Notes under the pieces: model-generated
The model's input: the letters and a program-made list of their open reading frames with translations, nothing else
Database searches by the model: none
What the model was told of the DNA's origin: nothing
From: an uncultured Prevotellaceae bacterium
Lineage (GTDB): Bacteria; Bacteroidota; Bacteroidia; Bacteroidales; Bacteroidaceae
NCBI GenBank assembly: GCA_902776195.1
Contig: CACYPF010000006.1
Span: 62,001-126,000, forward strand
Direction: 5' to 3'
Length of the DNA stretch: 64,000 nucleotides
In this document: positions 46,756-56,724 of the stretch, piece by piece
Position numbering within the stretch: the first letter of the stretch is position 1
How the letters are laid out: every line of letters starts with the position of its first letter
Program-made: the position numbers and the translations under genes

Positions 46756-47748
46756 ATGATGTTGAAAAAGGAGTGGATCAAACAGGGCTATATTGACGAG
46801 CCGGCAGCTGAGGGTACAGACTTGAAAGCAGAGATTCGTCGTCTTTGTAAAGAGAAGGATGCGATTATCCTCGCACATTATTATACCATTGGTGACATAC
46901 AGGATATTGCTGACTTTGTTGGCGACTCTCTTGCCTTGGCACGTAAGGCTGCAGAGACTGATGCCAAGATGATGGTGATGTGTGGTGTGCATTTCATGGC
47001 AGAGACCTGTAAACTATTGTCTCCAGATAAAACCGTGCTATGTCCTGACCTGAATGCCGGTTGTTCATTGGCTGACTCCTGCAATGCGGAAGATCTGCGT
47101 AAGTATAAAGAAGAGCATCCAGGTTATCAGGTCATCAGCTATGTCAATACCACCGCTGCAGTCAAAGCATTGACAGACGTGGTTGTTACCAGTGGTAATG
47201 CCAAGAAGGTCGTTGACCAGCTTCCTAAGGATGCCAAACTGATTTTTGGTCCTGACTATAACCTTGGTAACTACATCAATGAGGTGACTGGCAGGAAAAT
47301 GCTGTTATGGAATGGTGGCTGCCATGTCCATGAGCGTTTCTCAACCACGAAGATCCTTGAGTTGAAAAAGCAATATCCTGGTGCCATCGTCATGGCTCAT
47401 CTGGAGTGTAAAGGTCCTGTTCTTGCCTTAGCCGATGTGAAAGGAAGTACAGCTACGATGCTGAACTATGCGCAGCAGAGTGATAAGAAGCAGTTTATCG
47501 TCGCCACAGAAGCCGGTATTCTGCACGAGATGCAACGAACTTGTCCAGACAAGGAATTTATCCCCGTGCCTCCAGAAATCAGCGAGAGCGGCTTAGAATG
47601 CAGTTGTAACGAGTGTCAGTATATGAAGATGAACAGTCTCTTGAAGATTTACAACGCTTTGAGGTACGAATGGCCCTCCGTTGAGGTAGATCCCAAGATA
47701 GCAAAAGAAGCAGTCAAGCCTATAGAGAAAATGCTGGAGTTGAGTTAA
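46756..47748 (+). CDS. nadA: quinolinate synthase A
   Basis: [4Fe-4S] enzyme condensing iminoaspartate with dihydroxyacetone phosphate in NAD synthesis. 330 residues. Family motifs AHYYTIGDIQDIADFVGDSLALA (starting about 36) and cysteines in MCGVHFMAETCKLL, HLECKGPV and CSCNECQYM. Starts at 46756 or three bases later. nadB and nadC are not adjacent. Its terminator overlaps the last codons. Confidence 0.96.
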   Translation: MMLKKEWIKQGYIDEPAAEGTDLKAEIRRLCKEKDAIILAHYYTIGDIQDIADFVGDSLALARKAAETDAKMMVMCGVHFMAETCKLLSPDKTVLCPDLNAGCSLADSCNAEDLRKYKEEHPGYQVISYVNTTAAVKALTDVVVTSGNAKKVVDQLPKDAKLIFGPDYNLGNYINEVTGRKMLLWNGGCHVHERFSTTKILELKKQYPGAIVMAHLECKGPVLALADVKGSTATMLNYAQQSDKKQFIVATEAGILHEMQRTCPDKEFIPVPPEISESGLECSCNECQYMKMNSLLKIYNALRYEWPSVEVDPKIAKEAVKPIEKMLELS

Positions 47749-47765
47749 TCTCCAGCATTTATTTT
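47728..47765. terminator. terminator between nadA and the CotH-like gene
   Basis: AAATGCTGGAG 47728-47738 pairs with CTCCAGCATTT 47750-47760. The left arm lies inside the nadA coding end. Confidence 0.8.
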
Positions 47766-49177
47766 ATTAAGATTTTTTTTCCGTTAATAATATTAATACC
47801 TTTTTGAGGTGTATTCATCTGTTTTCCGTGTATATCAAAAATAGGTGAAGAGTGTGCATTTTGATTAAGATAAGTTGTTGAAATACCTGTTGGTTTACTC
47901 ATATTATTGATAGTGGTATCAAGCCAGGGGAGGTGATTATTGAACCAGTCAGTCACTTTCTCTACATCTTCACTGACAGTAGTCAGTTCTTTATTCCATC
48001 GTTTGGTATAATATTCTCTTGATAGTTGTAGTGCTTTTCCCTCTTCACTATCAGCAAATTCTTTTATAAAGTCAATAATTTGTTGTGGAATAATATCTTT
48101 AATTTTATTCCATTTATTAATATATGCATATAAGAATGTGGTATTGACATTATTAAAAAGTAACGGGAAATAATAATCATATGATTCAGTATGGTATCTT
48201 GAAAAACTATCTTTGTTCATCCAAAATATGGTATCAAAATCCCACATATTTGCCATTTGCAATAATGAGTTATTATCATATCTCATTAGATATAGGTTAG
48301 AGCCTCCAGAGTCCCATGTGCCTAATATATCATGTGCTAATATCCATGAAACAAATGAGTTTACATCAATATATTGTTCATAGTTACCTTCTTTAATACT
48401 CTTTTCTGCTCGATTAATAGATGATTGAACATATTCTGTTATCTCTTCTGTTACATCATCTTCATCTGGATACTTCCATGTCCAACGATACCCATTTGAC
48501 ATATTAAAATAATCAGTACTAAAATAAATACTCTCATTCCACCAATAAGGATCTCGCTCAACAATAAATCCAGTATTTTCATCTACATTGAGGCGGCTAT
48601 CAGAATTACGTTTTACAGACTCGATGAGTAAATAACAACCTCGATAGTCATTATTAATAAATACATTACAGGGCATATAGGATGGAGTCCATGGCATACC
48701 AATCAGTTCATTCACTTTCAAACCAATCATGGTATTTAGTGTTCTTGCGTCTTTTAATAGTCTCCATTCTTTATCCTTATATTTCTTATCTCCACGTAAT
48801 AATAAGTCTTCTTTTACTTGTAGCTTAATTTTATACGGCTTGTTGTCATGATATGCACCGGTATTTCCGTTGATTTTTATAGTGGCACCACTGACATTTT
48901 TCTCATAGTCACCACTATCAAATAGAATATCTTGATTTTTAGTGATAATAATTCTACAAGGTACTTTAGTAGCATTTGTAATACTTTCTCCCATAGAACC
49001 TTCTGGATGAGTTACATAATCACATACAGGTTCCTCACCATTTAAAGTAATAACACTAACGACAGGTAATCCTATTTTACTTATATTCTCGAAGCTAAAG
49101 TCTGTTTGAGCCTTTATATTTAAACAGAATAAAAGCAAGAATAGAAATAAGTTTATTTGACGATGGCTACTTTGCAT
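47759..49177 (-). CDS. exported CotH-kinase-family protein
   Basis: 472 residues. Signal peptide (about 1-23, ends NIKAQ). The middle part matches the CotH family: KPYKIKLQVKED, EWRLLKDARTLNTMIG, CNVFINNDYRGCYLLIESVKR and the later WDFDTIFW region with candidate catalytic acidic residues. The C-terminus (SPIFDIHGKQMNTPQKGINIINGKKILIK, last 29 residues) resembles the Prevotella form of the type IX sorting domain. The target is unknown. The gene is more AT-rich than its neighbours and overlaps the end of the porZ-like gene by 25 bp. Confidence 0.82.
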   Translation of the reverse strand: MQSSHRQINLFLFLLLFCLNIKAQTDFSFENISKIGLPVVSVITLNGEEPVCDYVTHPEGSMGESITNATKVPCRIIITKNQDILFDSGDYEKNVSGATIKINGNTGAYHDNKPYKIKLQVKEDLLLRGDKKYKDKEWRLLKDARTLNTMIGLKVNELIGMPWTPSYMPCNVFINNDYRGCYLLIESVKRNSDSRLNVDENTGFIVERDPYWWNESIYFSTDYFNMSNGYRWTWKYPDEDDVTEEITEYVQSSINRAEKSIKEGNYEQYIDVNSFVSWILAHDILGTWDSGGSNLYLMRYDNNSLLQMANMWDFDTIFWMNKDSFSRYHTESYDYYFPLLFNNVNTTFLYAYINKWNKIKDIIPQQIIDFIKEFADSEEGKALQLSREYYTKRWNKELTTVSEDVEKVTDWFNNHLPWLDTTINNMSKPTGISTTYLNQNAHSSPIFDIHGKQMNTPQKGINIINGKKILIK

Positions 49178-51057
49178 ACTGTTCCTTTCTTTCCATCTTT
49201 AGTAGCAGTGATGACATTATAGACTCCACTGGCTACTCTATTACCTTTCTTATCTTTTCCATCCCAAGTGAATAATCCACCATTACTACGTCCCTCAGCT
49301 ATCAAGAATCCTGCAGCATTGGTGATTTTTATATCAGCATTAAAGGTAAGACCAGTAATTGTGATAAGTCCAGAATAATTGCTAAAGTCCACAGGATTTG
49401 GATAAGCGTATACATTATCCTTATCCATACTCTCTGTAGGTGCTGTGGAATCACTCATATAGGAGCATAAACCTTGTTCGGTGCCAAAGAATACCTCACC
49501 TGTCTGCTCATTAATGGCTATAGACTCTATATTATTACTTAATAATGGGCTATTCTCTGTAGTGAAATGTTGTATCTGATCATTATTATCAGCACTAATA
49601 AGATATACGCCGTTCGTACTGGTGCCAAACCATTTTCTTCCACCACCATCTATGGCAATAGACGTAATTTCTATCCCATCAAGGAGGTAGTCAGCATATC
49701 CGCTATCATCTTTTCTTGGTACTTTATATTGAATGACACCAAGAGAAGGGTCATTCATTTCATTGATAGTCAGATAAAATGGTCCTATATTTGTTCCAAC
49801 CCAGATATTACCTTCTTTGTCTTCACAAATACATTCGACCCTCATGACAGATAAGTTGATTCCATCTTGGTTTTTAAAGTTATTGAATTTGATAATATTA
49901 TTATTATCATCATCATAGCAGAAAAAAGAGGGAATATCACTATGTGCATTGACAAACCACATAAGATTTCTGCTGTCGATAATAGAGCCTCTCATTACTC
50001 TCATCGCATGATTAGGTTTATCAATTAATGCGTCATCCATGAAACCACTCCATTTACCATCTTTACTCCATTTTATGATACCTGTCGTTGAACCACTATT
50101 CAAACAAAACAGATTACCTTCTTTATCATATATGATACCGTCTGTACGTACATAATCTGCACTTCCATTACTAGCTGCAGACTCAAAATATTCTGTATTA
50201 CCTGCCGTATAGTTAGCCTTGAATTTTCCATCTACAAATTCATAGAGTCCTGAACAGGAGGCTACCATCACATGGTTTTCATTCAATGGGTCAATGGCTA
50301 TAGAGTTAACGTCCGTATATGTTAAGGCAAAGGCAGGAGTCATATCATCTTGGAAAATAGTCCATTCTTTATTTTCATTTAAAACCTGAACACTTCCAGG
50401 TCTATTATAATTGTTAAACTGCCACCATCCTCCTCCAACAGTATATAGTTTACCGTTGTGCATTTTCATATTAAAGAAATTATTATACTTCGGTCCTCCA
50501 GGATTCAGTGTTTTTACAGTCTCAATGTATTGTTCATAGCTGGAGTTGTCTTCCTCGGGTAAATTTGTGGGATATTCAGGATGGTTAGGAGTATAACTAT
50601 CAGAAATCTCTGCTCGTTCCATATTAACTTTGACAATGGCAAATTCACAGATGAGATAAGCAAACACACCATCAATGCGGATGCTGCTGACAGTTTTATC
50701 GCCTGTAATTACTTTCGTATATAGGTCACTAATATTGATGATGTCTCCGTCAGTTTCTACAAGGTCGATATTTGAATTCTGGTAAACTACTATTAGGCGT
50801 TGAGCTTCAGGGCACCATTTGATATGCCTTATATTCGTATCACTTAATCCATTTGTTTTGTCATAAGTATATATACTTTGATCATTTAAATTATACTGGT
50901 AAAGATCATTGCTTGCCATTACAAATAGTTCATCACCGGCTTTCTCTATCTCTTGTATCTCACTATATGCCATATAGGTTTTCCATGATCCTATTTGTCC
51001 GAAAGTCGACTGACAAAAGCCGACAACCACTATTAAGGTGATGATGAACTTTTTCAT
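49153..51057 (-). CDS. porZ: PorZ-like type IX secretion protein with propeller and C-terminal sorting domain
   Basis: 634 residues. Signal peptide (ends TFGQ), then an N-terminal beta-propeller with the opening IGSWKTYMAYSEI, followed by reg_prop-like blades (KEGNIWVGTNIGPF, GGGRKWFGTSTNGVYLIS) and a C-terminal FlgD-like/CTD segment ending KKGTVCKVAIVK. This order is that of PorZ, a surface component of the T9SS attachment complex in Porphyromonas. It is somewhat shorter than the P. gingivalis protein, so a paralogous surface propeller remains possible. 3 nt after rdgB. Confidence 0.75.
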   Translation of the reverse strand: MKKFIITLIVVVGFCQSTFGQIGSWKTYMAYSEIQEIEKAGDELFVMASNDLYQYNLNDQSIYTYDKTNGLSDTNIRHIKWCPEAQRLIVVYQNSNIDLVETDGDIINISDLYTKVITGDKTVSSIRIDGVFAYLICEFAIVKVNMERAEISDSYTPNHPEYPTNLPEEDNSSYEQYIETVKTLNPGGPKYNNFFNMKMHNGKLYTVGGGWWQFNNYNRPGSVQVLNENKEWTIFQDDMTPAFALTYTDVNSIAIDPLNENHVMVASCSGLYEFVDGKFKANYTAGNTEYFESAASNGSADYVRTDGIIYDKEGNLFCLNSGSTTGIIKWSKDGKWSGFMDDALIDKPNHAMRVMRGSIIDSRNLMWFVNAHSDIPSFFCYDDDNNNIIKFNNFKNQDGINLSVMRVECICEDKEGNIWVGTNIGPFYLTINEMNDPSLGVIQYKVPRKDDSGYADYLLDGIEITSIAIDGGGRKWFGTSTNGVYLISADNNDQIQHFTTENSPLLSNNIESIAINEQTGEVFFGTEQGLCSYMSDSTAPTESMDKDNVYAYPNPVDFSNYSGLITITGLTFNADIKITNAAGFLIAEGRSNGGLFTWDGKDKKGNRVASGVYNVITATKDGKKGTVCKVAIVK

Positions 51058-51060
51058 AAT

Positions 51061-51687
51061 CTACAATGTTTTCAAATACTCTGCTAATTTCTTTGTGGCT
51101 CGTGCCCGGTGACTGATAGTGTTCTTGATATCAGAACCTAATTCAGCAAATGTCTTGTCGTAGCCTTCCGGTTGGAAGATAGGATCGTAGCCGAAGCCCT
51201 CCCCTCCCCTTTTCTCTCGGATAATCTCACCCTCGACGATTCCTTCAAACTGACTGACTTTCTTGATACTGGTACAGCCACAAGGGCATACGTCCTTTTT
51301 CTCTATAAACGCAATAACGGTGCGGAATCGTGCCTTGCGGTTGTTATTATTTCCTAATTCACGCAGCAGACGTGCCATATTAGCCTCAGAATCATGCCCT
51401 ATGGTATTGGGATCCTCCAAGGCAGCGTATCTTGCGGAATAGACACCTGGTGCTCCATGCAATGCGTCTACCTCTAGTCCTGTATCATCTGCGAAACAAC
51501 TCACATGGTAATGGTCATAGACATATTGTGCTTTTTGAAGGGCGTTCTCCTCCAAAGTCTTACCAGTCTCAGGAATATCCTCATGACAACCGATTTCTTT
51601 CAAGGAAACGACCTCAAATCTATCGCCTAAGATACTTCTGATTTCGTCAAGCTTGTGTTGGTTGTTCGTTGCGAATACGATTTTCAT
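51061..51687 (-). CDS. rdgB: non-canonical purine NTP pyrophosphatase (RdgB/HAM1)
   Basis: Hydrolyses dITP, XTP and ITP to keep them out of DNA and RNA. 208 residues. N-terminus [18 protein letters not shown], active-site regions [25 protein letters not shown] (starting about 70) and GFGYDPIF, and the C-terminal SHRARA motif. Part of the leuS-yitT-rdgB-porZ-cotH run. Confidence 0.96.
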   Translation of the reverse strand: MKIVFATNNQHKLDEIRSILGDRFEVVSLKEIGCHEDIPETGKTLEENALQKAQYVYDHYHVSCFADDTGLEVDALHGAPGVYSARYAALEDPNTIGHDSEANMARLLRELGNNNNRKARFRTVIAFIEKKDVCPCGCTSIKKVSQFEGIVEGEIIREKRGGEGFGYDPIFQPEGYDKTFAELGSDIKNTISHRARATKKLAEYLKTL

Positions 51688-51735
51688 TTTTCTTCTTTCT
51701 CTTCTTTGATTTTAACCTTGACTTCGTCGAAGTTT

Positions 51736-52695
51736 CTATTTCTCGGAAGAGTTCAAACTTGCTTGACTCTTCTCTCGCTTAATCGAAACTTTCATCTCAT
51801 CAAATCCCTCACCATAGACACCAATAACACTTGACTGGCTGACAAAGGCATTGGGGTCAATCATTTTGATGAGGCGGAACATGTTGACACTCTCATTCTT
51901 CTTGGCAAGAATACAAAGTACTTTGCTTTTCTTACCCGTATACCATCCATGACCGTCCAGAATCGTCACACCATGGTTCATCTCTGTACCGATGGCATTG
52001 GCTATCTCTTGCCATTTGCTGGAAAAGATAAAGAACTGTACCGACTGTCGGCGGGCATTCATCACATAGTCGAGTACATAGTTCTCCATAGCCATTACAC
52101 AGAAACCGAACATCACCTTATGGGCACGTTCCAGATAGGTTCCGAACTGTGGGAAGAACATACAGGAGCCGATGATGCAGAAGTCTGCGGCAATAAGTAC
52201 GGAGCCCAGTGATATGTTATGGTATTTGTTGACAGAGGCAGCAATGATATCTGTACCACCGGTAGAACCATTATGCAAGAAGACCGTAGCAAGAGCAATA
52301 CCTGTCAGAACGCATCCGATAATCATCGACATGAAATCCTGTCCCTCACCCATCAGTTTAAAAGGTAAGCCATTGGCTTGCTTAGGGATGATGTCCTGAG
52401 CGAACATCAGCATGAAATAGAGGGTGAAGATAGCGAAGATAGTTTTCATCAGAAACTTCACACCAAGGATTTTCAGTGCCATTACCAATAGGATACCATT
52501 AATGATGATATAGGTATTTTCCAGATGGAATCCTGTGGCATAATAGATGATGGCTGAAAGACCAGTCACACCTCCAGCAACTATCTGGTAAGGCATTAGG
52601 AATACTGTGAACGCGACAGTATAAATAGCGAGTCCAAGGGCTATAAACATATAGTCCTTGGTCTCACTCCATATCATTTTATGTTGTTCTGTCAT
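51736..52695 (-). CDS. YitT-family membrane protein (DUF2179)
   Basis: 319 residues with five to six membrane segments in the first 210 residues (DUF161-type repeats; [31 protein letters not shown]) and a cytosolic C-terminal DUF2179 domain (about 225-300; [27 protein letters not shown]). Function unproven; a transporter is assumed. Overlaps the leuS stop by 4 bp, so translationally coupled. Confidence 0.88.
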   Translation of the reverse strand: MTEQHKMIWSETKDYMFIALGLAIYTVAFTVFLMPYQIVAGGVTGLSAIIYYATGFHLENTYIIINGILLVMALKILGVKFLMKTIFAIFTLYFMLMFAQDIIPKQANGLPFKLMGEGQDFMSMIIGCVLTGIALATVFLHNGSTGGTDIIAASVNKYHNISLGSVLIAADFCIIGSCMFFPQFGTYLERAHKVMFGFCVMAMENYVLDYVMNARRQSVQFFIFSSKWQEIANAIGTEMNHGVTILDGHGWYTGKKSKVLCILAKKNESVNMFRLIKMIDPNAFVSQSSVIGVYGEGFDEMKVSIKREKSQASLNSSEK

Positions 52696-55535
52696 TTCTT
52701 AAAAACGATGTTCACCATACGCTTCGGGACGATGATAACCTTCATAATCTCTCCCTCAATATATTTCTTGGAGCGGTCGTCAGCGAGAACGGCATCTTGG
52801 ATGGTCTGATTGTCGGCATCAGCAGGGAACTCCATGTCAAAGCGTGTCTTACCATTGAAGGCTACACCCAGTTTCACACTATTCTCCACCAGATACTCCT
52901 CATTCCAAGTAGGCCATTTCGAATCGCAGACACTACCCTGCTCTCCCAGTTGTTCCCAGAGTTCCTCGGCGATATGAGGAGCAAACGGAGCGATGAGGAT
53001 AACGAGTGTCTTCAACATCTCACGGTTGTGACATTTCATCTGTGCGAGTTCATTCACACAAATCATGAAAGCGGAGATACTGGTATTATAGGAGAATATC
53101 TCTATGTCTTGACTAACCTTCTTAATCAGTTTATGAACACTCTTCAATGCCTCCTTCGTAGGCTCTCCGTCATCTACCAGTAATTTGCCGTCTGGGTTCT
53201 CACGGGTATTACCATAGAACAATGCCCAGAATTTCTTCAGGAAGCGATGGCAACCGTCAATACCATTAGTATCCCATGGCTTTGACTGCTCCACAGGACC
53301 CAGGAACATCTCATAAAGACGCAGTGTGTCGGCACCATATTTCTCGACGATCATATCTGGGTTGACGACATTAAACATCGACTTAGACATCTTCTCAATA
53401 GCCCATCCACAGATATATTTGCCATCCTCCAGGATAAATTCTGCGTTATTGTATTCAGGACGCCAAGCTTTGAATGCCTCTATGTCGAGGATATCGTTAG
53501 AAACGATATTGACATCCACATGAATGGGTGTTACCTGATAGTTGTCTTTCAGTCCGCAACTGACGAACTTACCCTTATCCTGACCCTCCTCTACTCGATA
53601 GACGAAATTAGAGCGACCCTGAATCATACCTTGGTTGACCAGTTTCTTAAAAGGCTCGTCCTCACAACTATAGCCAGAGTCATAAAGAAACTTATTCCAG
53701 AAACGAGAGTAAATCAAGTGACCAGTAGCATGCTCCGTACCACCGACATAGAGGTCGACGTTACGCCAGTACTCGTCAATATCCTTATTTACCAATGCCT
53801 TCTCGTTTTTCGGATCCATATAGCGCAGATAGTAAGCGCTGGAACCTGCAAATCCAGGCATAGTATTCAGTTCCAGTGGGAATACGGTCTTATTGTCAAT
53901 CTCATCCTTTGATACCACTTTGTCAAACTTAGTGTCCCAAGCCCACATCTTGGCTCGTCCCAATGGGGGCTCACCCGTTTCTGTTGGTTTGTACTCATCA
54001 ATCTCAGGCAACTCCAGCGGCAGGCACTCCTTAGGTATCATATAAGGCATGTCGTCCTTATAATAGACGGGGAATGGCTCACCCCAGTAACGCTGACGGG
54101 AGAAGATAGCGTCACGCAGACGGTAGTTGACTTTCACTCGTCCTATGCCCTGCTCTGTCACGAATTTCTTCGTTGCTGCTATCGCCTCTTTGACGGTCAG
54201 TCCGTTGAGGCTGAACTTAGCTGATGAGGAGTTACACATGATACCTTCTTTGGCATCGTAGCTCTCCTCCGATACATCAGCACCCTCAATCAGTGGGATA
54301 ATAGGCAGATTGAAGTGTTTAGCAAAGGCATAGTCACGGGAGTCATGGGCAGGAACTGCCATAATAGCACCAGTACCATAGCCGGCAAGTACATACTCAG
54401 CAATCCAGATAGGTATTTTCTCGTCGTTAAACGGATTGATGGCATAGCTTCCGGAGAAAACACCCGTCACCTTATGATCCATCTGACGGTCACGCTCCGT
54501 ACGTTTCTTCACATAGTCGAGGTATTTCTCCACCTCTGCCTTCTGTGCGTCTGTAGTCAGTTCGGCAACGAGGTCACTCTCTGGTGCCAGTACCATGAAG
54601 GTCACACCAAACATCGTATCGGCACGGGTTGTGAAGATGGTGAAGTGCTTGTCACTGTCAGCCACCTTAAACTCTACCTCAGTACCCTCTGAGCGACCAA
54701 TCCAGTTGCGCTGGGTCTCCTTCAATGAGTCTGTCCAGTCGATTTCCTCCAGTCCGTCCAACAGACGCTGGGCATAGGCTGATACACGAAGACACCACTG
54801 ACGCATCTTCTTCTGGACAACGGGATAGCCACCACGTACGCTGACACCATCTACCACCTCGTCGTTGGCAAGTACGGTACCCAGTTTCGGACACCAGTTC
54901 ACCATGGTGTCAGCAAGGTAAGCGATACGATAGTTCATCAGTATCTCTTGCTTTTTCTTCTCTGTGAAACCAGCCCAGTCAGAAGCAGTGAAATGCAACT
55001 CCTCCGTACCGAGGGCATTACAGTTCTCCGTACCCATCAACTCAAAGTGCTCTATCAGTTTAATGGTAGGCTGAGCCTTGTGGGATGAGAGACTGTAATA
55101 ACTTTTGAACATACGCTGGAAAGCCCATTGTGTCCATTTATAATAGATAGGGTCACAGGTACGTACTTCACGGTCCCAGTCAAATGAGAAACCTATCTTA
55201 TCCAACTGACTGCGATAGCGGTCTATATTCTCAAAGGTGGTCTTCTCTGGATGCTGACCAGTCTGGATAGCATACTGCTCGGCAGGGAGTCCATAAGCAT
55301 CATAGCCCATAGGGTTCAGTACGTTATATCCCTGTTGACGCTTATAGCGGGCATAGATATCCGAGGCGATATAGCCGAGGGGATGACCTACATGCAGACC
55401 AGCACCGCTGGGGTAGGGGAACATATTCAGCACGTAGAATTTTTTCTTCGCCGGGTCTTCAGTCACACGATAGGTTTTCATTTCCACCCATCGTTTCTGC
55501 CATTTCTGCTCAATGTCTCTAAAATTGTATTCCAT
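52692..55535 (-). CDS. leuS: leucyl-tRNA synthetase
   Basis: Class I synthetase of 947 residues. HIGH-type motif [15 protein letters not shown] (about 43-57), a CP1 editing domain in the first half, and the KMSKS loop [10 protein letters not shown] (about 710). I start at the ATG at 55535 (MEYNFRD), the conserved N-terminus; 55547 is an alternative. The promoter lies in the 99-bp inverted-repeat arm 55557-55655. Confidence 0.97.
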   Translation of the reverse strand: MEYNFRDIEQKWQKRWVEMKTYRVTEDPAKKKFYVLNMFPYPSGAGLHVGHPLGYIASDIYARYKRQQGYNVLNPMGYDAYGLPAEQYAIQTGQHPEKTTFENIDRYRSQLDKIGFSFDWDREVRTCDPIYYKWTQWAFQRMFKSYYSLSSHKAQPTIKLIEHFELMGTENCNALGTEELHFTASDWAGFTEKKKQEILMNYRIAYLADTMVNWCPKLGTVLANDEVVDGVSVRGGYPVVQKKMRQWCLRVSAYAQRLLDGLEEIDWTDSLKETQRNWIGRSEGTEVEFKVADSDKHFTIFTTRADTMFGVTFMVLAPESDLVAELTTDAQKAEVEKYLDYVKKRTERDRQMDHKVTGVFSGSYAINPFNDEKIPIWIAEYVLAGYGTGAIMAVPAHDSRDYAFAKHFNLPIIPLIEGADVSEESYDAKEGIMCNSSSAKFSLNGLTVKEAIAATKKFVTEQGIGRVKVNYRLRDAIFSRQRYWGEPFPVYYKDDMPYMIPKECLPLELPEIDEYKPTETGEPPLGRAKMWAWDTKFDKVVSKDEIDNKTVFPLELNTMPGFAGSSAYYLRYMDPKNEKALVNKDIDEYWRNVDLYVGGTEHATGHLIYSRFWNKFLYDSGYSCEDEPFKKLVNQGMIQGRSNFVYRVEEGQDKGKFVSCGLKDNYQVTPIHVDVNIVSNDILDIEAFKAWRPEYNNAEFILEDGKYICGWAIEKMSKSMFNVVNPDMIVEKYGADTLRLYEMFLGPVEQSKPWDTNGIDGCHRFLKKFWALFYGNTRENPDGKLLVDDGEPTKEALKSVHKLIKKVSQDIEIFSYNTSISAFMICVNELAQMKCHNREMLKTLVILIAPFAPHIAEELWEQLGEQGSVCDSKWPTWNEEYLVENSVKLGVAFNGKTRFDMEFPADADNQTIQDAVLADDRSKKYIEGEIMKVIIVPKRMVNIVFKK

Positions 55536-55556
55536 ATCGATATGCATTTAATTTTC

Positions 55557-55655
55557 TGCAAAGATACGATTAAGTGAGCAAAATGCCAAAATATATTTGA
55601 ACATTTTCGAACGTGAGTATCTTAAAAACTTGTTTTAAAGATACGATTAAGTGAG
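55557..55655 (-). repeat. 99-bp inverted promoter repeat, left arm (leuS side)
   Basis: Reverse complement of 56600-56698 with a single mismatch. It contains two extended boxes (CTCACTTAATCGTATCTTT) about 77 bp apart. The leuS-proximal one ends in TTTGCA (TATCTTTG, minus strand 55559-55566) and acts as promoter; the outer one ends TTTAAAAC and flanks a near-palindrome CTTTAAAACAAGTTTTTAAG. Confidence 0.9.
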
Positions 55656-55733
55656 CGAAAATGCAAATTTATTTGCAATTTTTGCCCATTTTCCTCCCCT
55701 CGAATCCCGTATTCAAGAATCAGATACTAAAAT

Positions 55734-55847
55734 ATGGAGTTAGAGTATACTGACAAGGTTGCAATTATTTACGAAACGCTCAAAAATATTGCTACTATTT
55801 ATAAATACGACTGGCGGAATGAAAAATCTGCCAGTCGTATTATTTAA
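55734..55847 (+). CDS. possible 37-residue small protein
   Basis: ATG at 55734, TAA at 55845-55847. The peptide begins MELEYTDKVAIIYETLK and has a helical amphipathic pattern. The last third of the ORF coincides with a strong hairpin, which argues against coding; no promoter box is evident directly upstream apart from the outward-facing repeats. Low confidence. Confidence 0.22.
   Translation: MELEYTDKVAIIYETLKNIATIYKYDWRNEKSASRII
55804..55846 (+). terminator. hairpin, terminator-like
   Basis: AATACGACTGGC 55804-55815 pairs with GCCAGTCGTATT 55830-55841 and is followed by ATTTAAT. It may insulate the leuS and mutS promoters. Confidence 0.55.
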
Positions 55848-55864
55848 TATGAGTATCAGAATGC

Positions 55865-56147
55865 ATGTGGGTTACGAAGCCCCGGGCTTCGAGGGGCGGA
55901 GGTGCCGCCTCCAAGGGTCGAAGCCCGGGGCTCCGTGGGTCGAAGGTACGGGCTTCATGCCCCTTGGGGATTATCCCTAAGACCCTTGGGGATAGTTCCT
56001 TTACCCCCAAAGGAATGCCTTGCGTCACCTATAGGTGATATCGGAGTACCCCCATAACTGATATCGGAACGAGTGATAAACTATATCTTTATGTCAGTCG
56101 GTAACAAAACAACAGTCAGTCGGTAACTGATTCCGAAGAATTTTTAA
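55865..56147. repeat. dispersed non-coding repeat, copy B (left part)
   Basis: GC-rich palindromic modules (GAAGCCCCGGGCTTC, GGTGCCGCCTCC), then TACCCCCATAAC blocks and AGTCGGTAACTGATTCCG units, in the same order as 23785-24128. The 53-bp segment 56037-56089 is repeated directly at 56517-56569. No gene seen. Confidence 0.65.
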
Positions 56148-56375
56148 GAGAATCGAAAAAACTACTCCCCTTCTCCCGTCAGGTGGCTCAAACCCCGATA
56201 AATAAAGGGCGGAGGGGACGGGAGTAGTTGGTTGAACATCTCCCGTACTACTCCTGTGAAGTCGAAAGAGGGAGAAGTATGGGACTAGTTGGAGCAACTA
56301 CTCCCGTCGTGAAACGCCCTGTACATCAGCATTTCAAGAGAAAAAGGGAGAAGGGGACTAGTTTTTTTGATTCTC
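56148..56375. mobile_element. 228-bp MITE-like element, copy B
   Basis: Same length and ends as 24129-24356. Left terminal repeat 56148-56177 ends CTCCCCTTCTCCC; right terminal repeat 56346-56375 starts GGGAGAAGGGGACTAG. Internal GGGAGTAGTTG / CAACTACTCCC arms are kept. Confidence 0.7.
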
Positions 56376-56403
56376 TTAATGTTATTTGACAATACGGCTG
56401 GCA

Positions 56404-56502
56404 GCGATGCCTCCAATCACTGTGACGGATGTCTTCCCTCACAGAGAGAAGCGTCTCCTCTCTGAGAGGGGAAACTTTACCATCTTTAATTGGAGGCATT
56501 GC
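56404..56502. repeat. small inverted-repeat element
   Basis: GCGATGCCTCCAAT 56404-56417 and ATTGGAGGCATTGC 56489-56502 are inverted with one mismatch, enclosing a nested GAGAG/CTCTC hairpin region. Lies next to copy B of the larger element. Confidence 0.5.
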
Positions 56503-56599
56503 TTAATATGGTCAGAGATATCGGAGTACCCCCATAACTGATATCGGAGTGAGGGATGAACTATATCTTGAGAAACAAGCGAAGAAATTTGGCATTTTA

Positions 56600-56698
56600 C
56601 TCACTTATTCGTATCTTTAAAACAAGTTTTTAAGATACTCACGTTCGAAAATGTTCAAATATATTTTGGCATTTTGCTCACTTAATCGTATCTTTGCA
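56600..56698 (+). repeat. 99-bp inverted promoter repeat, right arm (mutS side)
   Basis: Mirror image of 55557-55655. It carries TATCTTTG at 56689-56696 about 30 bp before mutS, and an upstream box TATCTTTA at 56612-56619. The spacer between the arms is 944 bp. Confidence 0.9.
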
Positions 56699-56724
56699 AC
56701 TTGGAAATATAAAAAGAAACAAAG

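Noticed and set aside
55657-56599. Phase-variable promoter inversion switch
   Set aside because: Both arms carry the same outward promoters, so inversion of the spacer would not change expression; no invertase gene is nearby.
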